Shown piece after piece: positions 25,867-37,068 of a stretch of 64,000 nucleotides of DNA. Numbering within the stretch: the first letter of the stretch is position 1; every line of letters starts with the position of its first letter. This DNA is from Nicotiana tabacum. Taxonomy: Eukaryota > Streptophyta > Magnoliopsida > Solanales > Solanaceae. Location of the stretch: positions 208,639,948-208,703,947 of the forward strand of contig NC_134082.1 of the NCBI RefSeq assembly GCF_000715075.1, written 5' to 3'. The notes under the pieces were generated by a model that saw only the letters and a list, made by a program, of their open reading frames with translations, did no database searches and was not told where the DNA came from. A program made the position numbers and the translations under genes.

Positions 25867-26033
25867 TGTCTGTTGTTGTTTAAGCATCATAGATTTGAAA
25901 GCATGCTCATTTCAGGTTGCTGATCGACTTGGAAAATATCCTGATCTTATGGAGGGTTTCAATGAATTTCTAGAGCATTGTGAACGAGTTGGTAAGTCTT
26001 GAAATTTCATATCGGTAAAATTGTTATGTCATC

Positions 26034-28160
26034 TAGGGATGGGCATCGGTCGGTTCTGTTCGGTTATGAATATTATCGGTTTTGCCTATCGGTTATCGGT
26101 TTACAAATATCATAATCCGATAACCAAACCAATAAGATATTGGTTATCGGTTATCGGTTAATCGGTTATCGATCATTGTCGGTTTGGTTATCGGTTTACC
26201 CGATAAGATAAAATAACTAAAACAGTTTCACAATGTATAAAACAATTTCGATATAAAACTTTTTTGCTAAAGCAGTTTTATAAGATTTTAAGAACTGCTT
26301 TGCTAAAACTCTGTTTCTATCTTCATTCTTCAATCCAAAAAAATATAAACAAAAATCCCAATATCAGTCAGTGATGAAAAAATAGAATATCAGTAATATT
26401 TTCACTTCGACACTTTCTGCAAATACAAGGGATCTAAATGAATAACAAATACAAGTTTATTAGTTATGAAATACAAATTTTATAACAACTGACATAAGAT
26501 AACTTTGTAGCAGTTCAACAATTAAAGCACACGACAAATCTCACTTCATCTTTCAAACAAACTAAGAAAAATCCAGAGCCAGAATGCTTTCAAACAAACT
26601 AAGAAAAAGATGGAAGATGAAGCAACTAAAAATTTACGCGAAGAATCAAGATGAAGCTGAAGAATGTGGCTGAGAAATGCGACTGAAGAGTGAAGTGAAG
26701 ATGCAACTGAAGAATGTGATAGATCCGAGAAATAAAGTAAAGATGCGACTGAAAAGTGAAAGAAAGAAGCTGCGAAATGCGACTGATGCCGGCCTGAGTC
26801 TTGACGGGCTGACTGGTGAGGGCGTGAGGCGGAGAAACTGAGAAAGAATAGGGAAATCAAAGAGTGAACTATGAATTATGAAATCCTAGTATGTATATAC
26901 TTAAGGGTAAACTAGTAAATTAGTTAATCCTTATTGGGTTATCGGTTTTACCTAGGGGTGTTCAAAACCGATCCGAAACCGAAAACCGAACCGAAGCTTA
27001 ATGGCTTACTAGTAACGACTTAACGGATGGGGAACAAATTAAATTTTTTTTATTAACGGCTTATCAGTTTGGGGGCAGATTATTCAATTTTCTTAACGGC
27101 TAATCCGTTAACCCGTTAAGAATATATATATAAACCAAGGAGTTTTAAGTATATATATAAACCAAGGAGTTTAAACGGGCAACTAACAACATGATGTAAT
27201 CACAAATCATAATACCGTCAAATTGATATCAACTGTGCATTCTCATATTTGAAGCAATCATGTTATTGGTCAGCGCTTTATTTTTCAAATAGCAACTCTT
27301 TTGAAAGAAAGTGAAATTCAACAGAAGAAAATCTAATGGCCAGTTAAAGTATTTCTTATAGTTTTTCTGAGAATGGTGAAGTGGTCTTATGGTTAACAAT
27401 AGAAAATATTGATATTGCAACCATTTTGGGTTTTCGAAAGGGGGTGGGTGTGGAGGTTGAACTCTCTTCCTGCACTTCTCTATTATCCCTGATATTACGA
27501 ATAGAAAGCTACAGAGTTTGATTCCCAAGATGGTCAGTGATGTCCCGTATAACTTGCATAATTCTTGATCTTTGAGCGAAAAAGTTAACTAAAGGAAACC
27601 CCATCTTCACCGTAGATCAAACCAGCCATGCTATCATCTTAACCTTATTTGCAGAAGCCAACATATAGTGATACAAAAATTATGGAGATGAACAAGTATT
27701 TGCCATGTCGGAAATTCTTGTTGGTTAGCAATATCCTTTTAAATCAAGTTTCCAATTAACAAAAATAATCACTGGCATGCCAATGTCTATTCTGAATTTG
27801 TATGCTAGGCGGTCAGCAAACAATTAATGCACGCAATATAGATTGAATTAGGCCGATAACCGCCCGATAAGAGCTAAACCGATACCAATCCACCCGATAC
27901 CTTATCGGGTGGCTAGCGGATTAATACATTTAAAAGCCGATAAGCCAAACTGTTAAGAGTAAATAACCGCCCAGTCCGCCCGATAAGCAGCCCTAGTTTT
28001 ACCCAATAACAGAATTGCCAAACCGAGCCCGAACCGACAACCCAATAAGAAAATAATTTAACCTGTTATCGAACCATTAACCCAATGACCCAATACCGAT
28101 AACCCAATAAATAACTAACGGTTCGGGTTATCGGTTTTACCCGATATATGCCCACCCCTA
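26034..28160. mobile_element. hAT-type element (outer) with nested second hAT
   Basis: Ends TAGGGATGGGCAT and, reversed, TAGGGGTGGGCAT; flanks ATGTCATC (26026-26033) and GTGTCATC (28161-28168) match at 7 of 8. The ends are rich in cggttatcgg words and their complements, making long subterminal inverted arrays. No transposase is visible. It interrupts the intron between the exon 9 and exon 10 copies of the SIN3 pseudogene. Confidence 0.75.
26953..27995. mobile_element. Nested hAT-type element
   Basis: Begins TAGGGGTGTTCAAAACCGA and ends GCAGCCCTA, with a perfect 8-bp duplication GTTTTACC (26945-26952 and 27996-28003). It lies inside the outer hAT element, so it is younger. The 1043-bp interior has no recognisable gene. 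Its subterminal words (ccgataa, aaccgaa) resemble those of its host. Confidence 0.8.
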
Positions 28161-28170
28161 GTGTCATCTA

Positions 28171-30127
28171 TCTACTCTATATACTATATTACATCACTTC
28201 TAGAAAACTGTCTAAAACCATCCAGAAATACCGACTGAAATCAGTCGGAAAACTGAAAATACCGACCGATTTCTGACCGACTTTAATTCATCGAAATTAG
28301 GCAGGTCGATAATAAATAGCGCCGAAGTCGGTCGCAATTTCCGACCGATTTCGGTCGATCGATAAAATTTTCACAAGCTTCCAAAAAAGAAAAAAATTGC
28401 CAAAAGAAAAACGGTATTTTTCGACCGAAGTCGGTCGGTATTTTTAATTATGCAATTAAAAAATATTCCATCTGAAAATTGAACCGGGAGTTGTACTGTG
28501 GAAGGATACTATTCTGCCACTACACCATTGCTACATTTTGGTTTAAGACTAGCTTTTATTTTATTTATTCTCTTTAATTGCATTTTCGTGCGAAAATAAC
28601 CGACTGATTTCGGTCGGTTTTATTAAAAATATAAAATTACCGATCGAAGTCGGTCGGGTTTTTGAATATTTATTTTATTTTATATGAAAAACCGACCAAA
28701 GTTGGTTGATTTCTTAAAAAAGAAATTTCGTAGGACGCCAAAATAAATTTTCACATTTTTGCGCCAAAACAAACCTACCGAAGTTGGTCGGTTTCGTTAA
28801 AAAAAATTAAAAAATAAAATATTTGAAATACTAACCGACTACGGTCGCTTTTTCAATTTTTTGACCGACCAAAGTCGGTCTGTCGCAGTCAGTTTTGGCT
28901 GAATTTCTAGTAGAGCTAAAAGCACGAAGCCCCTTAGAGAAATGTCGTTCGCCTTTTTTATCCTTTAAAAGCATAGTTACATTGAACATAACTGTAATTC
29001 AAATTACTTTCCAATATTTAGGATTTAATAAAAATTAACTGAAAAGTTGGAAAAATCAAAGTTGGAAACTTTTGTGTACTTAGAACTCCTTTTAGGATTA
29101 GGAGTCCTTATACTTTATAAACACAATAACCGAGTAAAATTCAACTAAAATCTTGGAAACCCCAAAGTTACAAACTTTCATATACGTAGAACTCCATTTA
29201 GGTTTAGGAGTATCTTTATACTTTTTTTATATAATTATAATAACCGATTAAAATTCACCTAAAATTTTGGAAAAATCAAAGGTGAAACTTTCGTCTTTTT
29301 ATACTCCTTTTAGATTTGGGGGTCTTTATACTTTGATATATAACTATGACCAAGTAATCATATATATATAGGACTAAACCCTGCCGTCGAATAGCCAAGT
29401 AGCCTTGAAGATCTCTTGGGCCTTCAGCTCTAATTTTCATCGGTAGAATTCCGTCCTTAAGTTAATTGCTTATATTTACATGTTTTTATTATTTTTGAAT
29501 TTAAATTATGTAAATAGATAACAACTAAAACTTGCATATTTTGTTAGCTTTTGTAATTTATCAATCCCATTGGTTAAAATATCACATCTGTTATAGGTGA
29601 AGAAAAGAACCTCCTTGTAATCACTCAAAAATTTAATTTTGATATCACTTTTAAAGTAACTCTATCCCATTTTTCTGTATTTTTCAATGGTATATGCATT
29701 AATTTATTGTCTTGGCATAATATTTTTTAATGTTGTAACACGAGATGATACTATGAAATGTTGTTTGATCTTTTAACGTGCATTTTTCATAATAAAGTTC
29801 ACAGAATTTAAAGATGTATTATTGGTAGTGATGAGTACATGAATATAACTTACTGAAATAGACCCATGATAACTTGTGAAACTAAAGTGAGAAAATTATA
29901 GAATTAGAATTTTTGAAAAATGAATATAATAATTGATAGTACTTAAGAATTTCTGTTTTGCATTTTCTATTCCTTTATTAATTTAGCTATATAAGATCAA
30001 TACTCACTATTTCATGACACTTTTATTATATAACTCCAAATTTAATTTTTAATATAATACTTATGTGATATTTTTAAAAAAGATTTGTATTCATTGACAT
30101 AGGGTACACGCGCATTGGGCGTACCTT
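28171..30127 (+). mobile_element. Possible non-autonomous Helitron-like insertion
   Basis: Relative to the intact SIN3-like intron this stretch is extra. It begins A|TCTACTCTATATACTATATT and, after an inserted CACTA element, continues AAAAGCACGAAGCCCC, a start reminiscent of plant Helitrons. The right end is near a degenerate palindrome (ggtac...gtacc at about 30101-30123), but no proper CTRR terminus or well-spaced hairpin is visible. The boundaries and class are tentative. Confidence 0.35.
28195..28915. mobile_element. CACTA-type non-autonomous element
   Basis: Degenerate CACTA ends: CACTTCTAGAAAA on the left and TTTCTAGTAGAG on the right. The interior is packed with direct and inverted copies of gaccga(a)gtcggtcgg, the subterminal transposase-binding-like arrays usual in CACTA elements. 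No transposase is encoded. The flanking 3-mers (cat, cta) do not match. Confidence 0.7.
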
Positions 30128-30524
30128 ATATATGTATGTATATGTGTGTGTGTGAGAGAGATACTCCATTCTGATCATTGGTTTCTGCTTTGCAGTTGGA
30201 TTTCTAGCAGGTGTTATGAGCAAGAGTAAGTCGTATATATCCAAATTAGTAAAGGGAGAGAAAGACAGAGAGCCTAAAAAAGAAGAAAAAGAGGCTCCTC
30301 CAAAGAGAAGTGAACTTGAAGAATCTTTCATCTTTGTGAAGAAAGTAAAGGTTATTCTCAATCTCCTGCCTTCTGATTTCAATAAATTGTCTGCCCCCTT
30401 TTTTTCTTGTACTAGTCACTATCTACATGCATTGGAGGTATATCTCATGATAATTTTTAGTACAAAATTTGTATCCAAAGCAATAATATTTTAAGTGATC
30501 ATCATCAGGTATAGTTAGGAGGGG

Positions 30525-30708
30525 AGCATTGGCGTAATTGGTAAAGTTGTCTCCATGTGATCAGGAGACCACGGGTTCGAGCCGTGGAAACAGCCTCTTG
30601 CAGAAATGCAGGGTAAGACTGCATACAATAGACCCTTGTGGTCCGACGACCCTTGTCTGGACCCCACGCATAGCGGGAGCTTAGTGCACTGGGTCACCCT
30701 TTATCTTG
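30525..30708 (+). mobile_element. tRNA-derived SINE (Au-like), full length
   Basis: Starts GGAGCATTGGCGTAATTGG (A box region) with a B box GGTTCGAGCCG about 40 bases on, then the conserved body AAACAGCCTCTTGCAGAAAT and the end AGCGGGAGCTTAGTGCACTG. The A/B boxes suggest an internal pol III promoter. The target duplication is not clear. Confidence 0.75.
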
Positions 30709-30725
30709 TAAAGTTAACATAGAGA

Positions 30726-30901
30726 CAGAGGCGGAGCTAAATACCGAGGCGCGGGTTTGACAAAACCCAGTAACTTTAGTCAAAACTCTATATTTATCTT
30801 AAGAAATTCATTAATATATTCAAATTATTAATTTAAAATCCAGTAACTTGAAAAGGCTAAAAATATGAATCCAGAAACGTCAGATTCCGGCTCCGCATCT
30901 G
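30726..30901. mobile_element. hAT MITE, complete
   Basis: 176 bp, ends CAGAGGCGGAGCTA and GGCTCCGCATCTG, flanked by CATAGAGA and CATAAAGA (7 of 8 match). It is the same family as the outer parts of the element at 23501. Confidence 0.8.
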
Positions 30902-31681
30902 CATAAAGACTTAAAAAAACAAGAAAATTGTGTATTTTAAAATGTTTCTCATACGAACTTGGAGTATTGGAATAAAGACTTGGAAACTTTTAAGTCCTAA
31001 CTTAATTTGTTGGTTTATCACTTCATATAGGAACGTTTCAAAAATGATGATCATGTGTACGACTCCTTCCTAGAAATTTTGAAGAAGTACAGGGAGGAGC
31101 ACAAGACCATATATGAAGTTTACCATGAGGTGATGAAACTTCTTTTAATTTGGATAATTATAGATGATCTTCATGTTTTAATTTGTTTGCTTCTCTTTTG
31201 TTATGTGTAGGTTGCCATGCTTTTCATTGACCATCCAGATTTGCTTAATGATTTCACTAAATTTTTGCCAGATTCTTCAGCTATTTCCATGCTTAAGCAA
31301 TATCTTGATAAGTTAACCACCATCCTTAGTTCGTTATAATGCCTATATATTGCCATGACTAAAGCTTGTTTACGAGTTCTATTTGATTTCTCAAATAATT
31401 TGGAACCCTACGCCCCTTTCCTTTTTTTATTTATTTTTTATTTTTTAGAACTCTTAGGGAGATTTGCTGGTTGCTGGGAAATCTTTGTCCTGTTTTAAGT
31501 TAGTGGAGATTTGGTATATTAGCAATAAATATTAACCTCATAGTTGGTTTCTTGAATCATATCATCTTTTCTTCTAGCAAATCATGAAAATTTCATTCAT
31601 TCTTTTATTCTTGGTTTTCTTATAGTTATAATTGAATAAAGTCAATCACAAAGATAAATGACTACATCACTTTTCAAGGTA

Positions 31682-31716
31682 ATTTAATAAATAAATAAAT
31701 AAATAAATAAATAAGC
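31682..31716. repeat. (AAAT)n microsatellite
   Basis: About eight tandem aaat/aata units in otherwise AT-rich spacer (31313-31980) that has no recognised gene. Confidence 0.9.
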
Positions 31717-31992
31717 ATGTAAGAAATTAAAACTAAAAGTTTGACATAGCTATCTATTTACAACTTAACACTATGAAGGGTGAACGCTTGCTGTCATCAT
31801 TTTTATATAACGTTACGAATTTATCACGATCTAAAACTGAATGATCCGATGTCACACCAGGGTGAATACTTGTTGTCATCATTTTTTATATAATGTTACC
31901 AATTTATCACGACCCAAAAATGAACGAGTGCAGGTCAATTCAGCTTTCAGTTGCTATCTTAGCTATTTCCCTTGCCTTCTTGAACGTAAAGC

Positions 31993-32396
31993 GTGGCAAA
32001 TGGGCGGGTCGGGTTGGATATGGTTCGGGTCGAAAAGGGATAATGAAAAAACGGATCAATTATCCGACCCGACCCATATTTAATACGGATAAAAAACGGG
32101 TTAACCGGCGGATAAAATGGGTTACCCATATTATCCATGACTTCTTGTATATGATCACTTTTGGGAGAATTCTTAGTCTCCCCAACTTGAGGAACCCCCA
32201 ATTTGAGGTTTTACCAATATAAAAGTTAGACTCATTGGTTATCCATTGGTTACTCATTGGTTATCCATTTTCTAAATGAATAATATGGTTTTTATCCATA
32301 TTTGATCCGTTTTTAAAAAGTTCATTATCCAACCCATTTTTTAATGGATAATATGAATAGTTAACTGCTTTATTTTAAACCATTTTGCCACCGCTA
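31993..32396. mobile_element. hAT MITE with GGGTCGGGT-rich ends
   Basis: Left end GTGGCAAATGGGCGGGT, right end ACCATTTTGCCACCGCTA, flanked by GTAAAGC at 31986-31992 and 32397-32403. The interior carries opposed gggtcggg / cccgaccc and tggttatccat words. The reading frames through it are repeat-derived, not genes. The first few bases of the left end may be lost. Confidence 0.6.
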
Positions 32397-32821
32397 GTAA
32401 AGCCACTTGTATTGAGATGCCGCAAAATATTGAGATAGGCTTACAAAAAGTAATGTGCCTGTCTAGCACCCAAATTACTATCCGCTGCTAGTGTTTGAAC
32501 AAAGAAAGATTGGCGAAAAACCAAATACAACAAATTTATTTTACATGTGGTAACAACAATGATAAAAATCGTTATTCAAGCGCATAAAAACTAGTCAATC
32601 TATAATGAATGCTCACAATATAGCATAGGTTGGGACGTGCTCACTAGACCAGAGCGTAAATTAAGCGACAATAAATGTTATGATTCATATATAGCAGACA
32701 CCAATTTTTTTGATCTTGAGACGTGATTATTGTATAACTAAATTTTTTTCAATTCACTCAGTGAAGAAGCAGATCATCAGAGCATGGAACCATAATATGA
32801 AGAGGGGGGAGGAAGTAGTAT

Positions 32822-34560
32822 ATGGGTGGAGGACATGACTCAATTTCCTTTTCTACCGAAATGAAGATAGCCACTTGGAATGTTCGAGGGGTGAATAAGT
32901 TGTATAAACAAAAGGAGACAAAGGAGTTTATTAGAGAGAATAACATTAGTATTACAGCAATAATAGAGCATATAGCTCAAAAGAGTAAAGTTAAAATTGC
33001 ACCCGACTGGGGCTGGATTACTAATGATTCTAATACACAAAGAGGAAGAATATGGATGTTATGGAACACCAATCTTGCAGTGATAACTGAACTGAATGTG
33101 CACCCTCAATTCATACATGTTCAAGTGAGAGGGATAGCTGTGAATATTGAATATCAATTCATTGTTGTCTATAGATTACATAGTATAAATGACAAGCTAA
33201 GTTTGTGGCAACAACTGGAGAAAATGGAGACATGGCAGCAAGGACCCTAGCTAATAATGAGGGATTTCAATGCCATATTGAATGTTGAAGATAGAATACA
33301 TGGTACAGAAGTGCAAGATGCAAAGACAAGAGATTTCAGGAAGTTTTTGGTAGAAGCTGAGATGACAAAACTACAAACAATAGGAAAACCATACACATAG
33401 AGCAATAATCACATGTATAGTAGGATTGATAGAGCCATAGTCAACTCAACCTGGATGACTACAATTCCACCTCTGTCAATGCAAGTTATGGACTCTATTT
33501 TCTCAGATCATTCCCCACTCTGCATTGAATTGGACATGTTAGGACATAGATGCAGGAAAGCCTTTAGATTTATGAATTGTATAACAGAACACCCCAATTT
33601 TATTATTGTAGCAGAGGACAGCTGGAGACAAACTAATACTGCACACTATATGGAGGACATATGGGAGAAACCGAAGCATGTCAAGAATGCCATCAAAGAA
33701 CTGAATGTTAAAGAGTTTAAAGGGGCCACAGAAAGAATAAAAAATATCAGAGGCAAACTCAAAACTATACATGAAGATATGAGAACTCCAAACCACCCAC
33801 AAGAGTTATTTGAAGCAGAAAAGGAGCTGAGGATACAACTTGATAAATGAGACTTAATAGAAGAAAGTACCTACAAGTAGATGACTAGGGTACAATGGCT
33901 AAAGCTAGGAGACTCTTATTCTGCCTACTTCTTAGCAAGCATGAAGAATGGGAGAGCAAAAAATCATATCAAGGCTTTAGTGTCTACTAAAGGCATTATG
34001 CTGCAAATAGAGAAGGGCATAGAGGATGGGATACTCAAATTCTACAAGCAGCTGCTAGAAAATGCAAATACAACATTACCAGCAATCCAGCCTAACATAA
34101 TGAACACATGTCCTATTCTTAATAGAAGGCAGCACCAGACACTTATCAGACCATTTGACAAGGGAGAGGTATATCAAGCACTACATGGGATTGATGAGTT
34201 TAAGGAGTTGATAATTTCAAATCATGCTTCTTCAAAAAATCTTGGATATCAGTTGGGGTGAGGAGACCAATACATGCTTAAGTTTTTTGAAACTCAAGAT
34301 ATGTACATGACAATTAACTGTGCTGCTTTCACACTAGTGCCAAAAGTAAAGAACCCATCTTTTGTGAAGGAATTCGTACCAATATCATGTTGCACCACAA
34401 TATACAAAATCATAGCAAAAATGCTAACAAATAGGTTACAAGGGGTTATGGATGATTTGATTGACAAGCTGCATTTGTACCTGGCAGGGTGATCAATGAT
34501 AATATCATACTTAGCCATGAATTAATAAAGGGGTATGAGAGGAAAGAAATCTCACCATGA
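32822..34560 (+). mobile_element. L1-type LINE, endonuclease and start of reverse transcriptase (broken)
   Basis: The endonuclease/exonuclease/phosphatase domain starts with MKIATWNVRGVNK (32861 on); a stop follows near 33248, then RDFNAILNVEDR, another stop near 33399, then SRIDRAIVNSTW and FSDHSPL. From 33881 comes the linker, and at about 34310 the RT start (LVPKVKNPSFVKEFVPIS, ANRLQGVMDDLI-like). Stops and a frameshift interrupt it and the RT core is missing. The 3' part of a LINE of the same type lies at 35385-35960. Confidence 0.8.
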
Positions 34561-34562
34561 TG

Positions 34563-35384
34563 CATAAATGACGAGCTCAAATACAACACAAAATTAATAC
34601 TCATTAGCCAAAGATATTATAGTTATGCTTGTCGTCTCCACAAGGATTGGATTTAAATAATATTCGATAATTTCTAGCTTAACATTATTCATGATAATTA
34701 ACATTTTATTTGGGATGATTAATAACTAAAATTTACTATGAAACTAAAATAATTAACAATTGATCACTGGAATACAAGAGTTGAGCAATACTGAAATATC
34801 AATGGAAGAAATAAGGGTCGTGACAGGATAGGTGCAAGATAGCCATTTGGGATCCAACTCTAGTTCAATTCACTCTAATGTTCTAATGATTCTCACGAAT
34901 TCACTCGATGATTAGTTCAAACGTGTAGTCAAGAGTCCTCTCTCGATTAAATCTTAGCTCTACGGGATAACTAATATAAGCACTGTGAAAATATGTAAGC
35001 ATGCGTTAATGGATTGGTCTTCAGAAAAACGTCTCTTGAATATTCTCCTAACTTGATTTAATCAACAATTCAATAAGCTCTTTCGATTACTTAAGAGAAT
35101 CACTGAATTAAACCAAACAAAATAATGCAAGATAATCATCACAATATTCCGATTACGATTAAATAAACCGATGAATAAAGTTGTAACCAATTCAAAGCCC
35201 CACAAACAAATTCAAGAAAAAAAGTAGAGTTAAAATCCACAAATATCAATCAAAACACCATATCTGTCAAACCCTAAGGGAAACTACTCCATAATTATGG
35301 AGAAAGTCATCAAAAATATAATTAAAGAGTAAGAAAACATCAATCTAACATCACAATCCAAACTCCTGTATTGTATAGGCTATA
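34563..35384. other. Unidentified AT-rich insertion between two LINE parts
   Basis: About 820 bp with no frame or terminal repeats that I can identify, lying where the RT core of the flanking LINE should be. The style (unique AT-rich, many gatt/aatc words) suggests an unassigned transposon fragment. No target duplication was found. The LINE's RT is also deleted here, so it may be a replacement and not a simple insertion. Confidence 0.4.
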
Positions 35385-35960
35385 TACTAGAGATAGGCTC
35401 ATCAAGTGGGGGATGCAGAGTAGCCCGATATGCCCTTTACGTGAGCAAGAGCAGGAAACCACTCAACACTTATTCTTTGAGTGCGCTATAGCACCTAGAA
35501 TCTGGTAACAACTACTCATATGGTAAGGTGTCAACAAAACTATATTGGGATGGTCTGGGTAGATAATGTGGGAAATAGGCAATGCACGATGGAAATGTGG
35601 AAAAGCTGAAATATATAGAATGACTTTAGCCGGGAGCATTTATTATATCTGGCAGGAAAGGAATCTAAAATTGTTCCAGAACAAACGTAAATCAGAGGAT
35701 ATGATTGTAAAGATGATTATACAAGACATACATTGTAGAGGAATGGCCAGCCTAAATTTCTATCCATGAAGCAACAAGGAGAATGTCTAACCAGGTGCAA
35801 TTAGCTACAATATACTAAGTAGTTAAGGATTTTGAGTGTTTAGATTTAGTAAAAGAAGCTATAGATGCACGCTAAAGTTGGGGTTGCATGTCCAACTTTA
35901 GGATTGATGCCCTACCTCTACGGTCTATTCAGATAAATAGAAAGCTTATTTACCCAAAAA
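35385..35960 (+). mobile_element. 3' part of L1-type LINE (zf-RVT and tail)
   Basis: Translates to the zf-RVT region typical of plant LINEs (MQSSPICPLREQEQETTQHL, FFECAIAPRIW), with stops, then IYYIWQERNLKLFQ and a terminus at about 35769. The 3' UTR ends in a short poly(A) at about 35955. It is probably the same insertion as 32822-34560. Confidence 0.7.
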
Positions 35961-36002
35961 AAGTTTGCAACTCAAATAAAGATGCATAATAGATCGATAT
36001 GA

Positions 36003-36600
36003 ACATCATGAGCTACCCCGTAATAAAACCAGTTGTTACTAATATAACCAGAGCTCGGAGAATGAAAAGATAAGAGGACCCTATGGAGAATGTAGTCAGA
36101 AATCCATAATAGAGGCCGACCATAACGACCGAATTGATTATCTTCATCCATAAGGATCCTAGATTACCTAGTATAAAATATTGAAAAATCATCACAAACC
36201 TCCCTTATTTCTTTTTTTTATTGCGATTTCTGTGGATTATTATATGATAATTTTAGAACTTTCCATATGTAGAAAAGAAATAGAAAGAGATAAACTAGAA
36301 ACGACATCTGTTGTGTCAATGATACTAAAAGAATATAAAATGAATGGAATTGGGATATGGATGGAATATAATGAAATAGAGCCACCTTGAGGTTCCCTAT
36401 GAAACGAGGAATGTAAGGGAGTCACTATGAAGAAGTTCCGGGAGTTACGAAGGAAGCTTCAAGCTCATATTGGTCATGAGTTGAGAACGGGAATTGAACT
36501 CTATGAGATAAAATCTCCGGTTGTTCCTCAGTAGCTCAGTGGTAGAGCGGTCCGCTGTTAACCGATTGGTCGTAAGTTCAAAGAAATTCCCGTGTTTGAT
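36003..36600 (-). other. Plastid-derived DNA: ycf1 5' end and spacer (NUPT)
   Basis: A minus-strand frame from 36195 to 36013 reproduces the plastid Ycf1 N terminus (begins [20 protein letters not shown]) with a small internal deletion and a premature end. The sequence between it and 36525 matches the spacer that separates ycf1 from trnN in the plastid inverted repeat. It is a nuclear copy and is not expected to be expressed. Confidence 0.75.
36525..36582 (+). pseudogene. trnN-GUU: Plastid trnN-GUU fragment
   Basis: Begins TCCTCAGTAGCTCAGTGG and contains the GTT anticodon in ctgttaacc. The T-loop side and acceptor 3' half are missing: homology stops after gtaagttca. Non-functional nuclear copy. 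Confidence 0.85.
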
Positions 36601-36681
36601 AAAAAAATTAATCTTCTCTTATCCTTTTAATTGACATAGACCCTAGTTTTCTAATAAAATGAGGATACTACATTGGGAATA

Positions 36682-36754
36682 GCCGGGATAGCTCAGTTGG
36701 TAGAGCAGATGACTGAAAATCCTCGTGTCACCAGTTCAAATCTGATTTCTGGCA
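36682..36754 (+). pseudogene. trnF-GAA: Plastid trnF-GAA copy
   Basis: 73 nt, starting GCCGGGATAGCTCAGTTGG with anticodon GAA in actgaaaat. A change in the anticodon arm (agatgactg) and two in the T arm/acceptor 3' side weaken pairing. The flanks resemble the plastid trnL-trnF and trnF-ndhJ spacers. It is derived from the plastome and not a nuclear tRNA gene. Confidence 0.85.
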
Positions 36755-37009
36755 CATGATTAATTTGTATGGGTCTTTTTTCCTTCGAATTAATTTCTAA
36801 TTAATTGATATGAATCAACATACATATTCTTTTAGAGTCTAGATTAGAATAATTGTTTTATCCAGCGTGGCAAGATATACCCGATAAAAGATGCCTCTTA
36901 TTTACATTTATTACGATTCTTTCTCCATGAATATTACAATTTGAATAGTCTTATTACTTCAAAGAAGCGTGATTACTCCTTTTCAAAAAAAGAAATAAAA
37001 TCAAAGTTT

Positions 37010-37030
37010 CTTCTTCTTCTTCTTCTTCTT

Positions 37031-37060
<30 letters not shown>
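37010..37060. repeat. (CTT)n microsatellite
   Basis: About 16 tandem ctt/ttc units between plastid-derived pieces; it probably arose at a junction. Confidence 0.95.
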
Positions 37061-37061
<1 letters not shown>

Positions 37062-37068
37062 TTATATA

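Larger units (their letters stand above)
19345..25991 (+). pseudogene. SIN3-like pseudogene, block 1 (introns and exons 3 to 9, partly repeated)
   Basis: From 19345 the sequence follows intron 2 of the intact SIN3-like gene (from 39700). Recognisable exon copies: 21466-21678 (PAH1), 22339-22522, 22625-22723 and 22808-22905 (PAH2), 22906-22970 (tail of exon 7 joined directly to exon 6), 23238-23375 and 24563-24627 (PAH3 halves). A second set follows: 24663-24857 (exon 6/7 fusion), 25500-25635 and 25916-25991 (PAH3 again). Intron sequence is also conserved, so this is a DNA-level duplication and not a retrocopy. The ATG exon is absent. Many insertions and internal deletions make a functional product impossible. 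Confidence 0.85.
30196..31312 (+). pseudogene. SIN3-like pseudogene, block 2 (exon 10 joined to exon 4, then exons 5 and 6)
   Basis: 30196-30350 begins like exon 10 of the intact gene (GFLAGVMSKSKS) but after about 60 bases becomes the end of exon 4 (APPKRSELEESFIFVKKVK, start of PAH2). Copies of exon 5 (31031-31129, ERFKNDDHVYDSFLEILKKY) and exon 6 (31211-31312, VAMLFIDHPDLLNDFTKFLPD) follow with conserved introns. The exon order 10-4-5-6 shows rearrangement after duplication. A SINE and a hAT MITE sit in the intron between the exon 4 and 5 copies. Confidence 0.8.

Noticed and set aside
28441..28870. Spaced gtcggtcgg copies as a CRISPR-like array
   Set aside because: Irregular spacing, both orientations, eukaryotic context; explained as CACTA subterminal repeats.
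31841..32257. Four overlapping frames on both strands
   Set aside because: They read through a hAT MITE with inverted GGGTCGGGT words; such palindromic DNA keeps frames open on both strands.
36525..36754. trnN and trnF as functional nuclear tRNA genes
   Set aside because: Both are plastid-type sequences with plastid flanks; trnN lacks its 3' half and trnF has pairing-disrupting changes.
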